Assembly (NCBI GenBank): GCA_016219965.1
Contig: JACRJM010000010.1
Coordinates: 154,330 to 218,329 of the forward strand
DNA length: 64,000 nt
Direction of reading: 5' to 3'
DNA from: Candidatus Schekmanbacteria bacterium
GTDB lineage: Bacteria; Schekmanbacteria; GWA2-38-11; J061
Part shown: piece by piece, positions 16,806 to 26,602 of the stretch
How positions within the stretch are numbered: position 1 is the stretch's first letter
Layout of the letters: the number at the start of each line of letters is the position of its first letter
The notes under the pieces: generated by a model
Database searches by the model: none
What the model was told of the DNA's origin: nothing
Seen by the model: the letters and a program-made list of their open reading frames with translations, nothing else
Program-made: the position numbers and the translations under genes

Positions 16806-18175
16806 TGTTGATCCCGGTTCTCCACCACATTATCGAGAAAAGCCCCCGCCAGCACCATGAGGAACCCGTCTATGAGCCACCTGTAGCGGCTTAGTACAAA
16901 AAAATTAGCATATAATGCCGTAAACAAAATTAGTATAAAAAAGATAAATGACAGCTCTCTCCATTTTTTTCTGCTTACATATATTCCGCCAGCCGCAAGA
17001 GGGAAAAGGAACATATAATGAACTATATAAATTACATTCCCTGGGAAAGAGGCGAAGGCGGGTTTTCGCCCTTCGGGAGGTCTGTATATCCAGAAGTAAA
17101 AACACTTTGTTGCCACTCTCTTTACATATAATAAAGGTTCATCTAAAACATAATCAATTCCTGCCTTATACAAAAGACTTTCCAACTCTGTTTCCGAAAT
17201 ATCTCCTACTCTCTCTCTTATCTCATTTGGAAGATAGGCACGTGTCCTGCTCGTCACAAATGACTGGAACTCTGCGGGCGACTTGATTTTATCCGGTACA
17301 TCTTTCCGGGTTACAGCGGGGTCAGGCTCTCTTCCTCCGATATATTTTTTATATGCCTCCACATCTACATCCCAGCCTGTATCCATTGTAAAAGGGTTAT
17401 TGCCCATCCAGAAATTGAACCCGCCATTGGTAGAAATATTGGTAATCCTTCCATGCTCTTGATAATTTCGAATACACCAGGGAATGATTATTATGATGTA
17501 TAGACAAACGAGTATTAACCCCTTCCTCAATACATAGCTGCTTTTGTTCATACGCCAGTATAAAATAGCAAATGGGATGAAAATTAAAGCCTGGGGATAG
17601 CTTAAAGTCATTATGCCAAGCGATACTCCTGCATAGAGGGCAACCGGCATGGAAAAATTCTTACTGCATCTGATAATTAACAAAACAGAAAGCGCAATCA
17701 TGAATATGTCGCATGTCAAAGGATAAAAAGATGTGGCAGATGAAATAATAAATGGAGGATAGAACGAGGCAAGCCCCATTGCTATTAATGAAGCCCTCCT
17801 GCTGAAAAATTCCCTGCTGATAAAGAAAATCAGAGCACAGGTGATGACTGATAGGATAATTTGTAAAATCAGAAGATACAGATAGGGATGGTCAAAGGTT
17901 TCACGGGAAAAAACCATAAGATAAGGATAGAAGGGCGGGAAAAAAGATTTCAACTCAGCTCCGTTCCTTAACCCGTAAAAATCAAAGGCAAAACCTTTCC
18001 CTGCTATTATATTGTCAGCGATCTGTCCATATTCAAGGGTAACAGGGATCTTCCATGACCTGCCGGCCATCAATGCGATAAGCCTTAACAAAAAAGCGGC
18101 AAAGAGAAGGCCAAAAAATGATGGGCCGTAAAAGATGTTGGAATCACTTTTATGTCTCAGCAATTCCTGCTCCAT
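16790..18175 (-). CDS. Polytopic GT39/ArnT-type glycosyltransferase
   Basis: The 461-residue protein has about 9-11 membrane helices. The first periplasmic loop contains the acidic EYGQIADNIIAGKGFAFDF stretch and SFFPPFYPYLM, hallmarks of dolichyl/undecaprenyl-phosphate-sugar dependent GT39/GT83 enzymes. These move a sugar from a polyprenyl-phosphate carrier onto a lipid or protein in the periplasm. It overlaps the O-antigen-ligase-like gene by 26 nt and the GT9 gene by 16 nt. The acceptor is unknown. Confidence 0.82.
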   Translation of the reverse strand: MEQELLRHKSDSNIFYGPSFFGLLFAAFLLRLIALMAGRSWKIPVTLEYGQIADNIIAGKGFAFDFYGLRNGAELKSFFPPFYPYLMVFSRETFDHPYLYLLILQIILSVITCALIFFISREFFSRRASLIAMGLASFYPPFIISSATSFYPLTCDIFMIALSVLLIIRCSKNFSMPVALYAGVSLGIMTLSYPQALIFIPFAILYWRMNKSSYVLRKGLILVCLYIIIIIPWCIRNYQEHGRITNISTNGGFNFWMGNNPFTMDTGWDVDVEAYKKYIGGREPDPAVTRKDVPDKIKSPAEFQSFVTSRTRAYLPNEIRERVGDISETELESLLYKAGIDYVLDEPLLYVKRVATKCFYFWIYRPPEGRKPAFASFPGNVIYIVHYMFLFPLAAGGIYVSRKKWRELSFIFFILILFTALYANFFVLSRYRWLIDGFLMVLAGAFLDNVVENRDQHCINL

Positions 18176-19562
18176 TTTTTTTAGCCAGCCTGACTATTGC
18201 CATTCCGAACGCAAGCTGCAGCCAGATCATTCCATAAACATATTCAAAATCCGTAAGACCATTGACAAGAATCCCACTTAGATTGGCGATAAAGGCGAGT
18301 ATCATCGTCCTGTAGTATTTGTCTGTCGTTACTCTGTAAACATCAACTGACTTTTTCATCGCATAGCCGAGAATGGCAAGCCAGATGATAAGCCCGGTAA
18401 ATCCGAGGTCATAGAGAGTGGAAAAATATATGCTGTGGGAATGGGGCCATGGATAAAATTCATGCTGCATTCCCCCCATGCCTACTCCGATGCCATAGGT
18501 TTCAAAAATTTTCACAATCCCTTTTTTCCAGAACATCATCCTGTAAGAAACAGACGTTGTCCCCGATGAAGTAGACATGGTACGCAGGATTCCGAACTCG
18601 ATGGTCCTGCTCAGGTCGTCTATGTGGGAAGCGAGAAAACCAAAAAGTATGAGAGACAACATAACCAGATAAGAGGTAAATATCCTTTTCTTAAGAAATT
18701 CGTTTCTGAATATAAAAACAGTCGCTATTGCCAGAAGCCCAAGCAAGCTCCCCTTTGTAATGGTTGAAAGATGTCCTGTAAAAAGAAACATGAGAACAAC
18801 AAACATTATAAATTTTATTATCTTCTTCCTGCAAAGGAGAATTACGGCAAAGGTGTATGAGATTACCGTGTTAAGATAGAAGGCCGTGGCAGGCGGTGAA
18901 AGGATGCCGTGCCCCCTCATGATTTCAGGCCGGGGGTTGAAGGTGAAGGCTAAGATCAGATTCCTGTAGTTATAGTATATTTCTCCCGGGTAATCTAAAC
19001 CCATTGAATAAAGCGCAATAACAGTTGTGATTACACCTGCAGCTACCGTAGCCCCTATAAGCCAGTTAAGGTATCTCTTTGTCTTTATGATAAGATAGCA
19101 GGAGACTATCATCATTCCGTCGATCACAAAGTTATATGTTTTAAAATATCCGTTTGACCTGTCAGCTGACCAGAAAAGTGTCAGACACCCCCATAAAAAG
19201 AAAAGCAGATAGAGAAAAAAGAACTTGTCTTTTTCCAGAGATTTAATCCTCTTATTCCCTAAAGTAAGAGCAGCCAGAGATGATATAAAAGCAATTACTG
19301 CAAAAACATGATAGATAAGAAAAGTTTCAACTACATTGCTGCCAAGAATGAGATAAAGAGCTGCCTGTTCAACTGAAATGGTAAACACTACCAGAAACAA
19401 AGAAATCTCAGGAACAGAAAAAATGAATGCCATAAAGAATATGGAAACAACAGCGGCCGCAAAATAATAATTAGGATATAAAAGAAGCAGAACAGCGATT
19501 AAGAGCTGAAAGACTATTATTTCAATCCAGAGAATTTTTTTATTTATTACGTCAGACTGCAT
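18150..19562 (-). CDS. O-antigen ligase/polymerase family membrane protein
   Basis: The 470-residue protein has about 11-12 transmembrane helices and a large periplasmic loop before WPHSHSIYFSTLYDLG, the conserved His region of the Wzy/WaaL family. RGHGILSPPATAFYLNT precedes it. The family joins polyprenyl-linked glycan to lipid A core or polymerises repeat units; sequence alone does not separate the two. The ATG overlaps the stop of the glycoside hydrolase gene by one base (TAATG). Confidence 0.85.
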   Translation of the reverse strand: MQSDVINKKILWIEIIVFQLLIAVLLLLYPNYYFAAAVVSIFFMAFIFSVPEISLFLVVFTISVEQAALYLILGSNVVETFLIYHVFAVIAFISSLAALTLGNKRIKSLEKDKFFFLYLLFFLWGCLTLFWSADRSNGYFKTYNFVIDGMMIVSCYLIIKTKRYLNWLIGATVAAGVITTVIALYSMGLDYPGEIYYNYRNLILAFTFNPRPEIMRGHGILSPPATAFYLNTVISYTFAVILLCRKKIIKFIMFVVLMFLFTGHLSTITKGSLLGLLAIATVFIFRNEFLKKRIFTSYLVMLSLILFGFLASHIDDLSRTIEFGILRTMSTSSGTTSVSYRMMFWKKGIVKIFETYGIGVGMGGMQHEFYPWPHSHSIYFSTLYDLGFTGLIIWLAILGYAMKKSVDVYRVTTDKYYRTMILAFIANLSGILVNGLTDFEYVYGMIWLQLAFGMAIVRLAKKNGAGIAET

Positions 19563-21124
19563 TACTTCTTCTCAAACACTATGACCTGAACAGATGGTAG
19601 AGTAATGTCTCTTTCAATTTTCACGGTTGTGGAACCGCTTATGGTATTACTTTCTATTACTTCAAGGTTGTGGGCATCATCTACGCTGTAGATTTTATAC
19701 GAAATCTGTTCCCCGCTGCTCCAGGGAAAATTTTCGAGAGTAAGAGAAAGCTTTCCATAAGTTGTAGGGCTTGAAATGCTTAAGTCCGTTAATGCCTGAT
19801 CATAATTCTTCATTTGCTTAGGTATAGCAGCAGTGTCTCCCTTTCTCTTTGTCACATATGTATTCATATAGAAATCAACATCAAAGTTGGCTGCCACAAC
19901 TGTAATCTTTTTGTTGTCGCCTGAAATACCGGCAAGGACAGCAGCATTAAGGTTTTTGCCGGCAGCAGAGTCTTTAAGGATGTAAGGTGTATCCTGCAGC
20001 ATGTTAAATCCTTTGAAAGCATAATAGACAGGCTTGGGTTCATAATTATTGAATACCATAGAGTAATCATGACCCGGAAAATCTGTTCCTCCATATCTTA
20101 TTGAAAGCTCAAGCCCTGATTTCACCATATTGATAAGAGCCAGAATATTGTTGGAAGCCAGATCCGTTGTGTCAAACTCAAGGTTATATCTTCCACTCCA
20201 CTGGTCCCCCACCATGACATTCCATTCGTCGTTGCCAACCTTCGGGGTACCGTAAAGAGGGCTCATGTTAGGATATTTCTCAAGATTTCTCTTTATTGTG
20301 CTTATCTGATCATTGAAAAGCGGATAAACAACCGGAGAATAACCGTGAACCGTAAAATAGTCCACCGGGACATTGTACTTGTTGCAGTAATTTAAAAAGT
20401 CCTTGGCCCAACTGCTTGCTTCAGAAGACGATATAGAGAATCTGCCCGATGCCCTGTCAGCGATGACGGCATTCCCAAAAACAAGCCCCGGTCCTACAAC
20501 TATAAAATTTGGATCAACATTTTTTACAGCCTTTGCCCAAACCGCGAAGGCCTTGAAAAATTCATCTTTAGTCCCATTCCAGTACATGGGATTGTCAGGT
20601 TCATTCCCGAACCTGAACATCCTTATCTTGTAGTTGTGCCCCCCCTGTTTGCCTTTTGTAAGATATTTCAGCATGCTTTGCGTATAAGTACGAAACCCGT
20701 CAAGGTCTTTAAAAGGCTGAGGAGGGTTGTTGAACCATAGCATTGGTTCTATGCCAAGCTCGATAGCCCTTTCTATATGATCCTCTGCAATCTTGATAAA
20801 TCTTAAACTGCCTATACTGTTAGACTTTGAAAAAAGCCTGTCATCAGCAGGCACAAGTGTTTCTATAAGCCGGAAGCGGGCATCACTCAAAAGATTAAAA
20901 CTTTTAGTCACTTCATCAGGATTGGTAAAGACACCAAATACATTGTCATTTATTTTTCCCTTTTTAGACGCACAGTCAATGTTTGCCGTAAAAACAGAAT
21001 TACCGGCAACACGTTTAACAGGAATTGATTTCACCTTTGCAAAAGCTCCGCAGTTAAAAGAAAGAAAGCTGCTTAAAAAAAAGAATATCATCATTAATTT
21101 TAAAGCATTTTTTTTTCTAACCAT
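19562..21124 (-). CDS. Secreted clan-A glycoside hydrolase (GH39-like)
   Basis: The 520-residue protein has a signal peptide (residues 1-29, ending CGAFA). A TIM-barrel-type body contains RFGNEPDNPMYW, with the NEP acid/base Glu of clan GH-A, and GNDEWNVMV, whose Glu could be the nucleophile. A beta-sandwich-like C-terminal 130 residues follow. Clan A covers GH39, GH5 and related enzymes; the glycan target is unknown. In a glycan locus it may trim or release the polymer in the periplasm. It is tightly coupled to the ligase gene downstream, while 128 nt without visible signals lie before the radical-SAM gene upstream. Confidence 0.78.
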   Translation of the reverse strand: MVRKKNALKLMMIFFFLSSFLSFNCGAFAKVKSIPVKRVAGNSVFTANIDCASKKGKINDNVFGVFTNPDEVTKSFNLLSDARFRLIETLVPADDRLFSKSNSIGSLRFIKIAEDHIERAIELGIEPMLWFNNPPQPFKDLDGFRTYTQSMLKYLTKGKQGGHNYKIRMFRFGNEPDNPMYWNGTKDEFFKAFAVWAKAVKNVDPNFIVVGPGLVFGNAVIADRASGRFSISSSEASSWAKDFLNYCNKYNVPVDYFTVHGYSPVVYPLFNDQISTIKRNLEKYPNMSPLYGTPKVGNDEWNVMVGDQWSGRYNLEFDTTDLASNNILALINMVKSGLELSIRYGGTDFPGHDYSMVFNNYEPKPVYYAFKGFNMLQDTPYILKDSAAGKNLNAAVLAGISGDNKKITVVAANFDVDFYMNTYVTKRKGDTAAIPKQMKNYDQALTDLSISSPTTYGKLSLTLENFPWSSGEQISYKIYSVDDAHNLEVIESNTISGSTTVKIERDITLPSVQVIVFEKK

Positions 21125-21252
21125 TGGACATCTCCTTTCTTCCTTAAATAAGATATGCAGGAAGTATTCTCATGAAAAAAATTCTCATGTTTATTAACAA
21201 GCTAAAGTATTTAAGTGGAAAAAACAACATACTAAAAAGGATAAAGAAGCTG

Positions 21253-22578
21253 TCAAGACCCGCCCCCCCGCAATACCCTTTTTACTCCTTTTATAATCCG
21301 TGAAAAATTCAACATTATCGTATTGGCAATCTTTAAAGATGGATTCACATAAAAAAGTTTCGAAAGCTCCTCATCTCTTTTGGGCAGCAGTTCATCTTCA
21401 GTAAGGCTCACTCCTTCTTCAATGGCCATTCTGTAAATATCAGTATGCGGCTCAAGCCGCGGGTTATTGAGAGGAACATTGATATTTCCCCTTGCTATAT
21501 AATTATACCATACAGACAGCAGGAAAAGCTTAATAAATGAGATAAGGTCCTGTCCCGGAGGATTAAAAAAGAAGCAAAAAATGAAATTAATATCCTTATT
21601 TCTTGAGGCTAATTTAAACGTCCTTTTAATCTCGCTGACATCAATTGGTTTCTTAAGTAGCTTCAATGATTTCTCAGAATTTCCATCAGGAGAAAAAAAC
21701 ACCAGATCGCACCCGCTTTTTTTTAAGAGGCCAGCAAACTCATCGTCAAATCCAATCTCTGTGAAATAAGCACCCCATTTCATTTCAAGCTTTCTTCTTA
21801 TTATTTCATTGCAGATTTCTACGGCATGTTTTTTGGGAAGATTGAAAATCGCATCAGCGAACATGAAAGTCTTCACCCCATAGTTTGCTGATAGGTTTTC
21901 CAGTTCATCAACTATATCCTGCGGAGGCCTTTCCCTTATTCTAAGGCCATTCAAAAAAGAATAATTGCAGTAAATGCACTTTAACGAGCAGCCGCGTTTT
22001 GCAAGTACACCGAGGCTGTAAGGATCCCTGTAATTGGATGGAGGCAACAGATCCCGTCTCGGATGTTTTTCCCGTTCAAAGTCCGGCAATTCCCTTCTGC
22101 CGGTAAACTTAATATCCGTACCATCCCTGTAATAGACCCCCTTAACATTCCCGGGAGTCTCAAAGTTTGAAAGCAGCTCAGGAAACGTTTCCTCTCCTTC
22201 GAGAAACACGCCGAAGTCAAGTTCCCTGTACCTTCCCATTATCTGAGGAGCAAATATGGAAAAGCCCGGCCCGCCAATGACAATCTTTGCACCCGGGACA
22301 ATCTCTTTTATTATGGAAAGCGAAGGGGAGAGCGTTTTGAGATAATAAAAGTTATCGCTGAAGGTAAGCGTATCAACATTTCTTACAGATATGCCAACTA
22401 CATCAGGATTAAAATCTTTAAGACCCTTCCTCAGTCCTTCGTAGGGGTCACCGGAAGTATTAGGATCATAGATCCTTACCTCATGACCATCAAGCCTGCT
22501 TGCAATATAGGAAAGACCTAAGGGGTAGAGGACAAGCTCTTTTCTTCCGAGATATGACTGGAATAGGAATATCTTCGT
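21253..22578 (-). CDS. B12-binding domain/radical SAM enzyme with no canonical start codon
   Basis: The first ATG of this frame (22239) would remove a clearly conserved B12-binding N terminus. The same frame stays open upstream and encodes KIFLFQSYLGRKELVL, VVGISVRNVDTL and IVIGGPGFSIFAPQ, ending at a TAA at about 22594. No ATG, GTG or TTG lies between. I set the start at ACG (22578), 10 nt after AGGA, giving about 441 residues; ATC at 22584 is another option. The radical SAM cluster is Cys197, Cys201 and Cys204 (RGCSLKCIYC). The N terminus overlaps the previous gene's 3' end by 61 nt. An ATG-to-ACG change, rare initiation or an assembly error could explain it. Confidence 0.72.
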   Translation of the reverse strand, partial: TKIFLFQSYLGRKELVLYPLGLSYIASRLDGHEVRIYDPNTSGDPYEGLRKGLKDFNPDVVGISVRNVDTLTFSDNFYYLKTLSPSLSIIKEIVPGAKIVIGGPGFSIFAPQIMGRYRELDFGVFLEGEETFPELLSNFETPGNVKGVYYRDGTDIKFTGRRELPDFEREKHPRRDLLPPSNYRDPYSLGVLAKRGCSLKCIYCNYSFLNGLRIRERPPQDIVDELENLSANYGVKTFMFADAIFNLPKKHAVEICNEIIRRKLEMKWGAYFTEIGFDDEFAGLLKKSGCDLVFFSPDGNSEKSLKLLKKPIDVSEIKRTFKLASRNKDINFIFCFFFNPPGQDLISFIKLFLLSVWYNYIARGNINVPLNNPRLEPHTDIYRMAIEEGVSLTEDELLPKRDEELSKLFYVNPSLKIANTIMLNFSRIIKGVKRVLRGGGS

Positions 22579-24038
22579 TGTGATTTCATCCTTTTATATG
22601 AGTTTAACAACCAGTAAAGCATCTTCCCTGTGCTTTTTCTATCAAAAAACCACACTGCAAAATCGCTGACCAGCATGGCAACTATAAAGCCCGGAATGGG
22701 GAAGTTGATAAGATGAAGCATGAAGTTCATGTAAGTCTCTTTCTCAAAATTGAACTGTTTCCTGAACCCCTTAATAATATCACTTTCCTTGAGCAAGCCG
22801 TCTTCCAATGCCCTGTAGTAAAGCTGGGTCCCGGGGAAAAACACGAGTGAAAAAACCTGGATATGACGAGGTCTAGGAAGACTTGCAGCAAACCTCAGGG
22901 TAGTAAGGAAATCCTCTTTCTTTTCGTAGGGGTTGTCAGTTATGAAATCATAAAAAGGCATAAGACGGGCTTTGAACTTGTTAACCGTATTCACAGAATC
23001 CAGAACCTTTTTATTCGTTATGCTCCTGTTGTATATCTTTCTTGTCCCTTCGCTTGCTGTCTCGATGCCAATCTGTATCTGAAAGAGTCCGGCATCGACA
23101 AGACAGGCGAGTTTTTCTTCGTTCACTGTCGCAGGACTGCCAAGACACCTGAAAGGGAGAGATATCTTTTTACTGTAAAGCCCGGCAAATTTTTTTATCT
23201 CCTCCTCCGGTATGGCAAAGAATGAATCATCGCTTATAAGCATTATCTCGAACTTCCTGAACTTCATTTTAATCTCTTCCATTTCAAAAATGACATTCTC
23301 CGCAGACCTGTGCCTCAGATACTTTTCCCCCTTGTAAAAATTCCTGAATGTAAAACAATATGTGCAGCTGTGAGGACACCCTCTGGTAACCATGGTCTGA
23401 TAGATGGGCTTGCCGTTTTCCGGGTCCCTGAAAATGAATTTCATAAGAAGCTCTTCATCCATTTTGAAGATGCTGTCCTTGTCTTTATCAAAAATATAAT
23501 GCTCATCAAGGGAATAATCAGGAACAGGAAGATCATCGAGGCTTCCTTTAAGAGGCATCATCGGATTTTTTATAATCTCGCCGTTCTTCTTTACCCAGAG
23601 CCCCGGGACAGTATGGTAATCGCGTCCTTCCGAAATGCGCCGAGTGAGTTCCAAAAGCGTGTCCTCCCCCTCTCCAAGACAGATGATATCGCTGTGTTCA
23701 ATGCAATACTCAGGTGCAGCTGTGGGATGCACTCCTCCCCAGATTACCGGGGCATCAACATGTTCTTTGAGATAATCAGTAAGCTGAATTGCCCTGTCGA
23801 AATGACATGAGAAAAGAGATATCCCGACCAGCATGGAATCCTTGCACAGCTCCGCAACCTGTCCAAGCACTTTGTCGCTGTATCTGTAAATCTCGTTTTC
23901 ATTCGCCTCCATATCAAACTTCATGTCCGGAAGGAATATGAGCTTCGTAGGAATCCCGTTTTTTTTCAGATATGCTGAGAGAGACCTGATGCCAAAAGCA
24001 CTTATGTCGCTCTGCGGAGATATCAAGGTTACAGTCAT
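22518..24038 (-). CDS. B12-binding domain/radical SAM enzyme, tandem paralogue 2
   Basis: The 506-residue protein is a close paralogue of the next gene upstream; the first 31 residues are almost the same. The B12 domain contains SLFSCHFDRAI and WGGVHPTAAPEY, and the radical SAM cysteines lie in TRGCPHSCTYCFTFRNF (about 221-230). The last 80 residues hold a hydrophobic stretch (INFPIPGFIVAMLVSDFAVW) that suggests membrane contact. Its ATG overlaps the upstream stop by 4 nt (ATGA). It may work on a lipid or polyprenyl-linked glycan; the reaction is not predictable. Confidence 0.86.
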   Translation of the reverse strand: MTVTLISPQSDISAFGIRSLSAYLKKNGIPTKLIFLPDMKFDMEANENEIYRYSDKVLGQVAELCKDSMLVGISLFSCHFDRAIQLTDYLKEHVDAPVIWGGVHPTAAPEYCIEHSDIICLGEGEDTLLELTRRISEGRDYHTVPGLWVKKNGEIIKNPMMPLKGSLDDLPVPDYSLDEHYIFDKDKDSIFKMDEELLMKFIFRDPENGKPIYQTMVTRGCPHSCTYCFTFRNFYKGEKYLRHRSAENVIFEMEEIKMKFRKFEIMLISDDSFFAIPEEEIKKFAGLYSKKISLPFRCLGSPATVNEEKLACLVDAGLFQIQIGIETASEGTRKIYNRSITNKKVLDSVNTVNKFKARLMPFYDFITDNPYEKKEDFLTTLRFAASLPRPRHIQVFSLVFFPGTQLYYRALEDGLLKESDIIKGFRKQFNFEKETYMNFMLHLINFPIPGFIVAMLVSDFAVWFFDRKSTGKMLYWLLNSYKRMKSQRRYSYSSHISEEKSLSSTP

Positions 24039-25543
24039 ATTTGTTTTTCTCTCTTCAATGAATTAATAGCTGAAGCTCTCTGTTTAGCCTGAATCTTTTT
24101 ATAGTAATAATAAGCTCTGTAAAGCAACTTTCCTATGCTTTCCCTGTCGAGAACCCATACAGCAAAATCGCTGAGTAAAATACTGAACACAAATTTCGGA
24201 AGCGGGATATTTATAAGATGAAGCATGAAGTTCATATAATTCTTTTTTTCAAAATGGAACTGTTTCCTGAACATCTTCATGATGTCGCTTTCCTTTATCA
24301 GACCTTCTTTAAGGGCCCTGTAGTAAAGCTGGGTCCCTGGGAAAAGCACGAGAGAAAAGATCTGAAGATAATAGGGCCTTGGAAGATTGGCGGCAAATCT
24401 AAGCGTTGTAAGGAAATCTTCCTTTTTCTCGTAAGGATTGTCAGTTATAAAATCATAATAAGGCATAAGCCTGCCATTGAACTTGTTAATAGCATAAGCA
24501 GATTCCATCACCTTGCTATTCGTAATAGTCCGGTTATATATCTTCCGCGTTGCTTCGCTTGCTGTCTCTATCCCCATCTGTATCTGAAAAAGACCAGCGT
24601 CTACAAGATAACCAAGTTTCTTTTCAGTAACGGTTGAAGGACTTCCAAGACACCGCATGGGGAGGGATATCTTCTGCCTGTATAGTTCGGCAAACTTTTT
24701 AATCTCCTCTTCCGGTATGGCAAAAAAAGAATCATCGCTTATGACAACCATCTCAATCTTCCTGAACCTGCTTCTTATTTCCTCGAGCTCAGAGACAACA
24801 TCCCCGGCAGACCTGTGTCTCAGATACTTTTCACCTTTATAAAAATTCTTGAAGGTAAAACAATAGGCACAGTTGTGCGGACATCCTCTTGTCACCATGG
24901 TTTGATAGGTAGGCTTTCCGCTTTCAGGGTCCTTGGGAAGAAACCTTATAAGGGAATCTTCGTCCATCTTGGATATTCTGTCCTCACCGCTGTCGAATAA
25001 ATAGTGTTCCTCAAGCGAATAATCAGGATGCGGGAGCTGATCCAGGTCACTTTTCAATGGCATCATGGGGTTTTTTATAATTTCCCTGTCCTTATTTATC
25101 CAGAGACCGGGAACTGAAAGATAATCATCGCCTTTAGAAATTCGCTGTGCAAGTTGAAGAAGGGTATCTTCCCCTTCGCCGATGCAGATGATATCACTGT
25201 ATTCAAGAGAATGCTCGGGTGCGGCTGTCGGATGTATCCCTCCCCAGACTACCGGGGAGCTGATATGTTCCTTTAAATAATTCGTAAGTTCTATGGCCCT
25301 GTCGAAATGGCATGAAAAAAGTGATATCCCGACCAGAACGGAATCCCTGCAAAGCTCTGCGACCTGTCCAAGAACAGATTCACTATAACGATAAGCCCTG
25401 TCTCCATTATCCCCTGTATCGAACTTAATGTCCGGAAGGAATATGAGTCTTGTGGGAATTCCGTTCTTTTTAAGGTATGCTGAAAGCGACCTTATGCCAA
25501 AGGCGCTGATATCGCTCTGCGGTGATATCAATGTTACCGTCAT
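24035..25543 (-). CDS. B12-binding domain/radical SAM enzyme, tandem paralogue 1
   Basis: The 502-residue protein has a cobalamin domain with SLFSCHFDRAIEL and VWGGIHPTAAPEH, then GEGEDTLL and Cys221, Cys225 and Cys228 (RGCPHNCAYC). A hydrophobic C-terminal segment (LPKFVFSILLSDFAVW) matches its twin. The pair arose by a tandem duplication and has since diverged, mostly at the C-terminal tail. It follows the acyltransferase-like gene by 63 nt. Confidence 0.86.
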   Translation of the reverse strand: MTVTLISPQSDISAFGIRSLSAYLKKNGIPTRLIFLPDIKFDTGDNGDRAYRYSESVLGQVAELCRDSVLVGISLFSCHFDRAIELTNYLKEHISSPVVWGGIHPTAAPEHSLEYSDIICIGEGEDTLLQLAQRISKGDDYLSVPGLWINKDREIIKNPMMPLKSDLDQLPHPDYSLEEHYLFDSGEDRISKMDEDSLIRFLPKDPESGKPTYQTMVTRGCPHNCAYCFTFKNFYKGEKYLRHRSAGDVVSELEEIRSRFRKIEMVVISDDSFFAIPEEEIKKFAELYRQKISLPMRCLGSPSTVTEKKLGYLVDAGLFQIQMGIETASEATRKIYNRTITNSKVMESAYAINKFNGRLMPYYDFITDNPYEKKEDFLTTLRFAANLPRPYYLQIFSLVLFPGTQLYYRALKEGLIKESDIMKMFRKQFHFEKKNYMNFMLHLINIPLPKFVFSILLSDFAVWVLDRESIGKLLYRAYYYYKKIQAKQRASAINSLKREKQI

Positions 25544-25606
25544 ATTATTCTCGTGTATGTCCTGTTAATTAATTTACAACTAAAATGTATGCAATATATG
25601 AAACAT

Positions 25607-26569
25607 CTAAACATCCTGGAAGATATGCTGATTTCCCTGTACAGGGTTTTTTCTAGCCACATACAGAAACATCCCATAGTGAGAAGGATATTTTTCAATG
25701 TAACTGGCCAGAATTCCTGCAAAAGACTGCGTTGCCTTTAGTATTGCATCATCTTTTGGAATTTCATTGTCAATACCTATAGGCTCTCCCAAAATTATCC
25801 TGTGTCTTTTGTCGCTTCCGCGTACCATAAAAGCCGGTACCAGAGAAGCTCCTGTCTTCATTGCTATCTCTATCGCCCCTGTTGAAAGAAGTACCTTGCG
25901 GTCAAGAAGATCAACTCTTGTCCGCCTTGCTCCGGCAACCCCATCCATGGACATTACTACTATCTCATTTTTTTTAAGGGCCTCAAATATTGATTTTAAA
26001 AACCGGTCAATATAAAGGAATTTGACCGGAAGCTTTTTTTCCGACTCGTACTCCATCTCCATTATCCTGTTATCAACAGCATTGCTCCATCCATCTTTTA
26101 CAAACGATGTGGGCCTTATGGCAACCTGATTAACAGGATAGCCTTCAAAGCCAAGCACAGGAAGGATCATTTTGTATGAGCCGAAATGGGAAAGGCATAT
26201 CATTACTCCTTTCCCGTTCTTAAGCGCATTGTCAAGGTTCTCTTTCCCTTCTATCTCTGAAATCCTTCTTACTCTTTCCTTATTCATCCTGCTGAACTGC
26301 CAGATGTCAAAGGCGTTTTTTCTGAAATTTCTGAAGCAGTCGCGCACTATGATATCAATGTCTTTTCCGTCAAGTCGCCTTCCAAGAAGAGCCCGGAGTT
26401 CTGCTTCAACTATTCCTCTCTTATGTTTTTCTATGGCAAATGACAATGAGCCTGTTATATCGCCTAACAAACAGCTCAGGTTGTAAGGAAAGAGTTTGAA
26501 AATATTTCCAACAGTGTAAAGAAAAAAAAGTTTTAAAATCCTCTTTATGTTTTCAGCAATTCCAGACAT
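25607..26569 (-). CDS. LpxL/HtrB-like acyltransferase lacking the catalytic acid
   Basis: The 320-residue protein has an N-terminal membrane segment (about 12-45) and follows the lipid A acyltransferase fold, with GVMICLSHFGSYK, VVMSMDG and LVPAFMVRG as landmarks. In LpxL-type enzymes the catalytic motif is HX4D/E; here His128 is followed by Lys133. The missing acid predicts altered chemistry or no catalysis. The position between the AlkP-type gene and three B12-radical-SAM genes suggests a lipid-linked substrate. Confidence 0.8.
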   Translation of the reverse strand: MSGIAENIKRILKLFFLYTVGNIFKLFPYNLSCLLGDITGSLSFAIEKHKRGIVEAELRALLGRRLDGKDIDIIVRDCFRNFRKNAFDIWQFSRMNKERVRRISEIEGKENLDNALKNGKGVMICLSHFGSYKMILPVLGFEGYPVNQVAIRPTSFVKDGWSNAVDNRIMEMEYESEKKLPVKFLYIDRFLKSIFEALKKNEIVVMSMDGVAGARRTRVDLLDRKVLLSTGAIEIAMKTGASLVPAFMVRGSDKRHRIILGEPIGIDNEIPKDDAILKATQSFAGILASYIEKYPSHYGMFLYVARKNPVQGNQHIFQDV

Positions 26570-26602
26570 TACCTTTTCTCACCTATAACTAATATTACAT
26601 CA

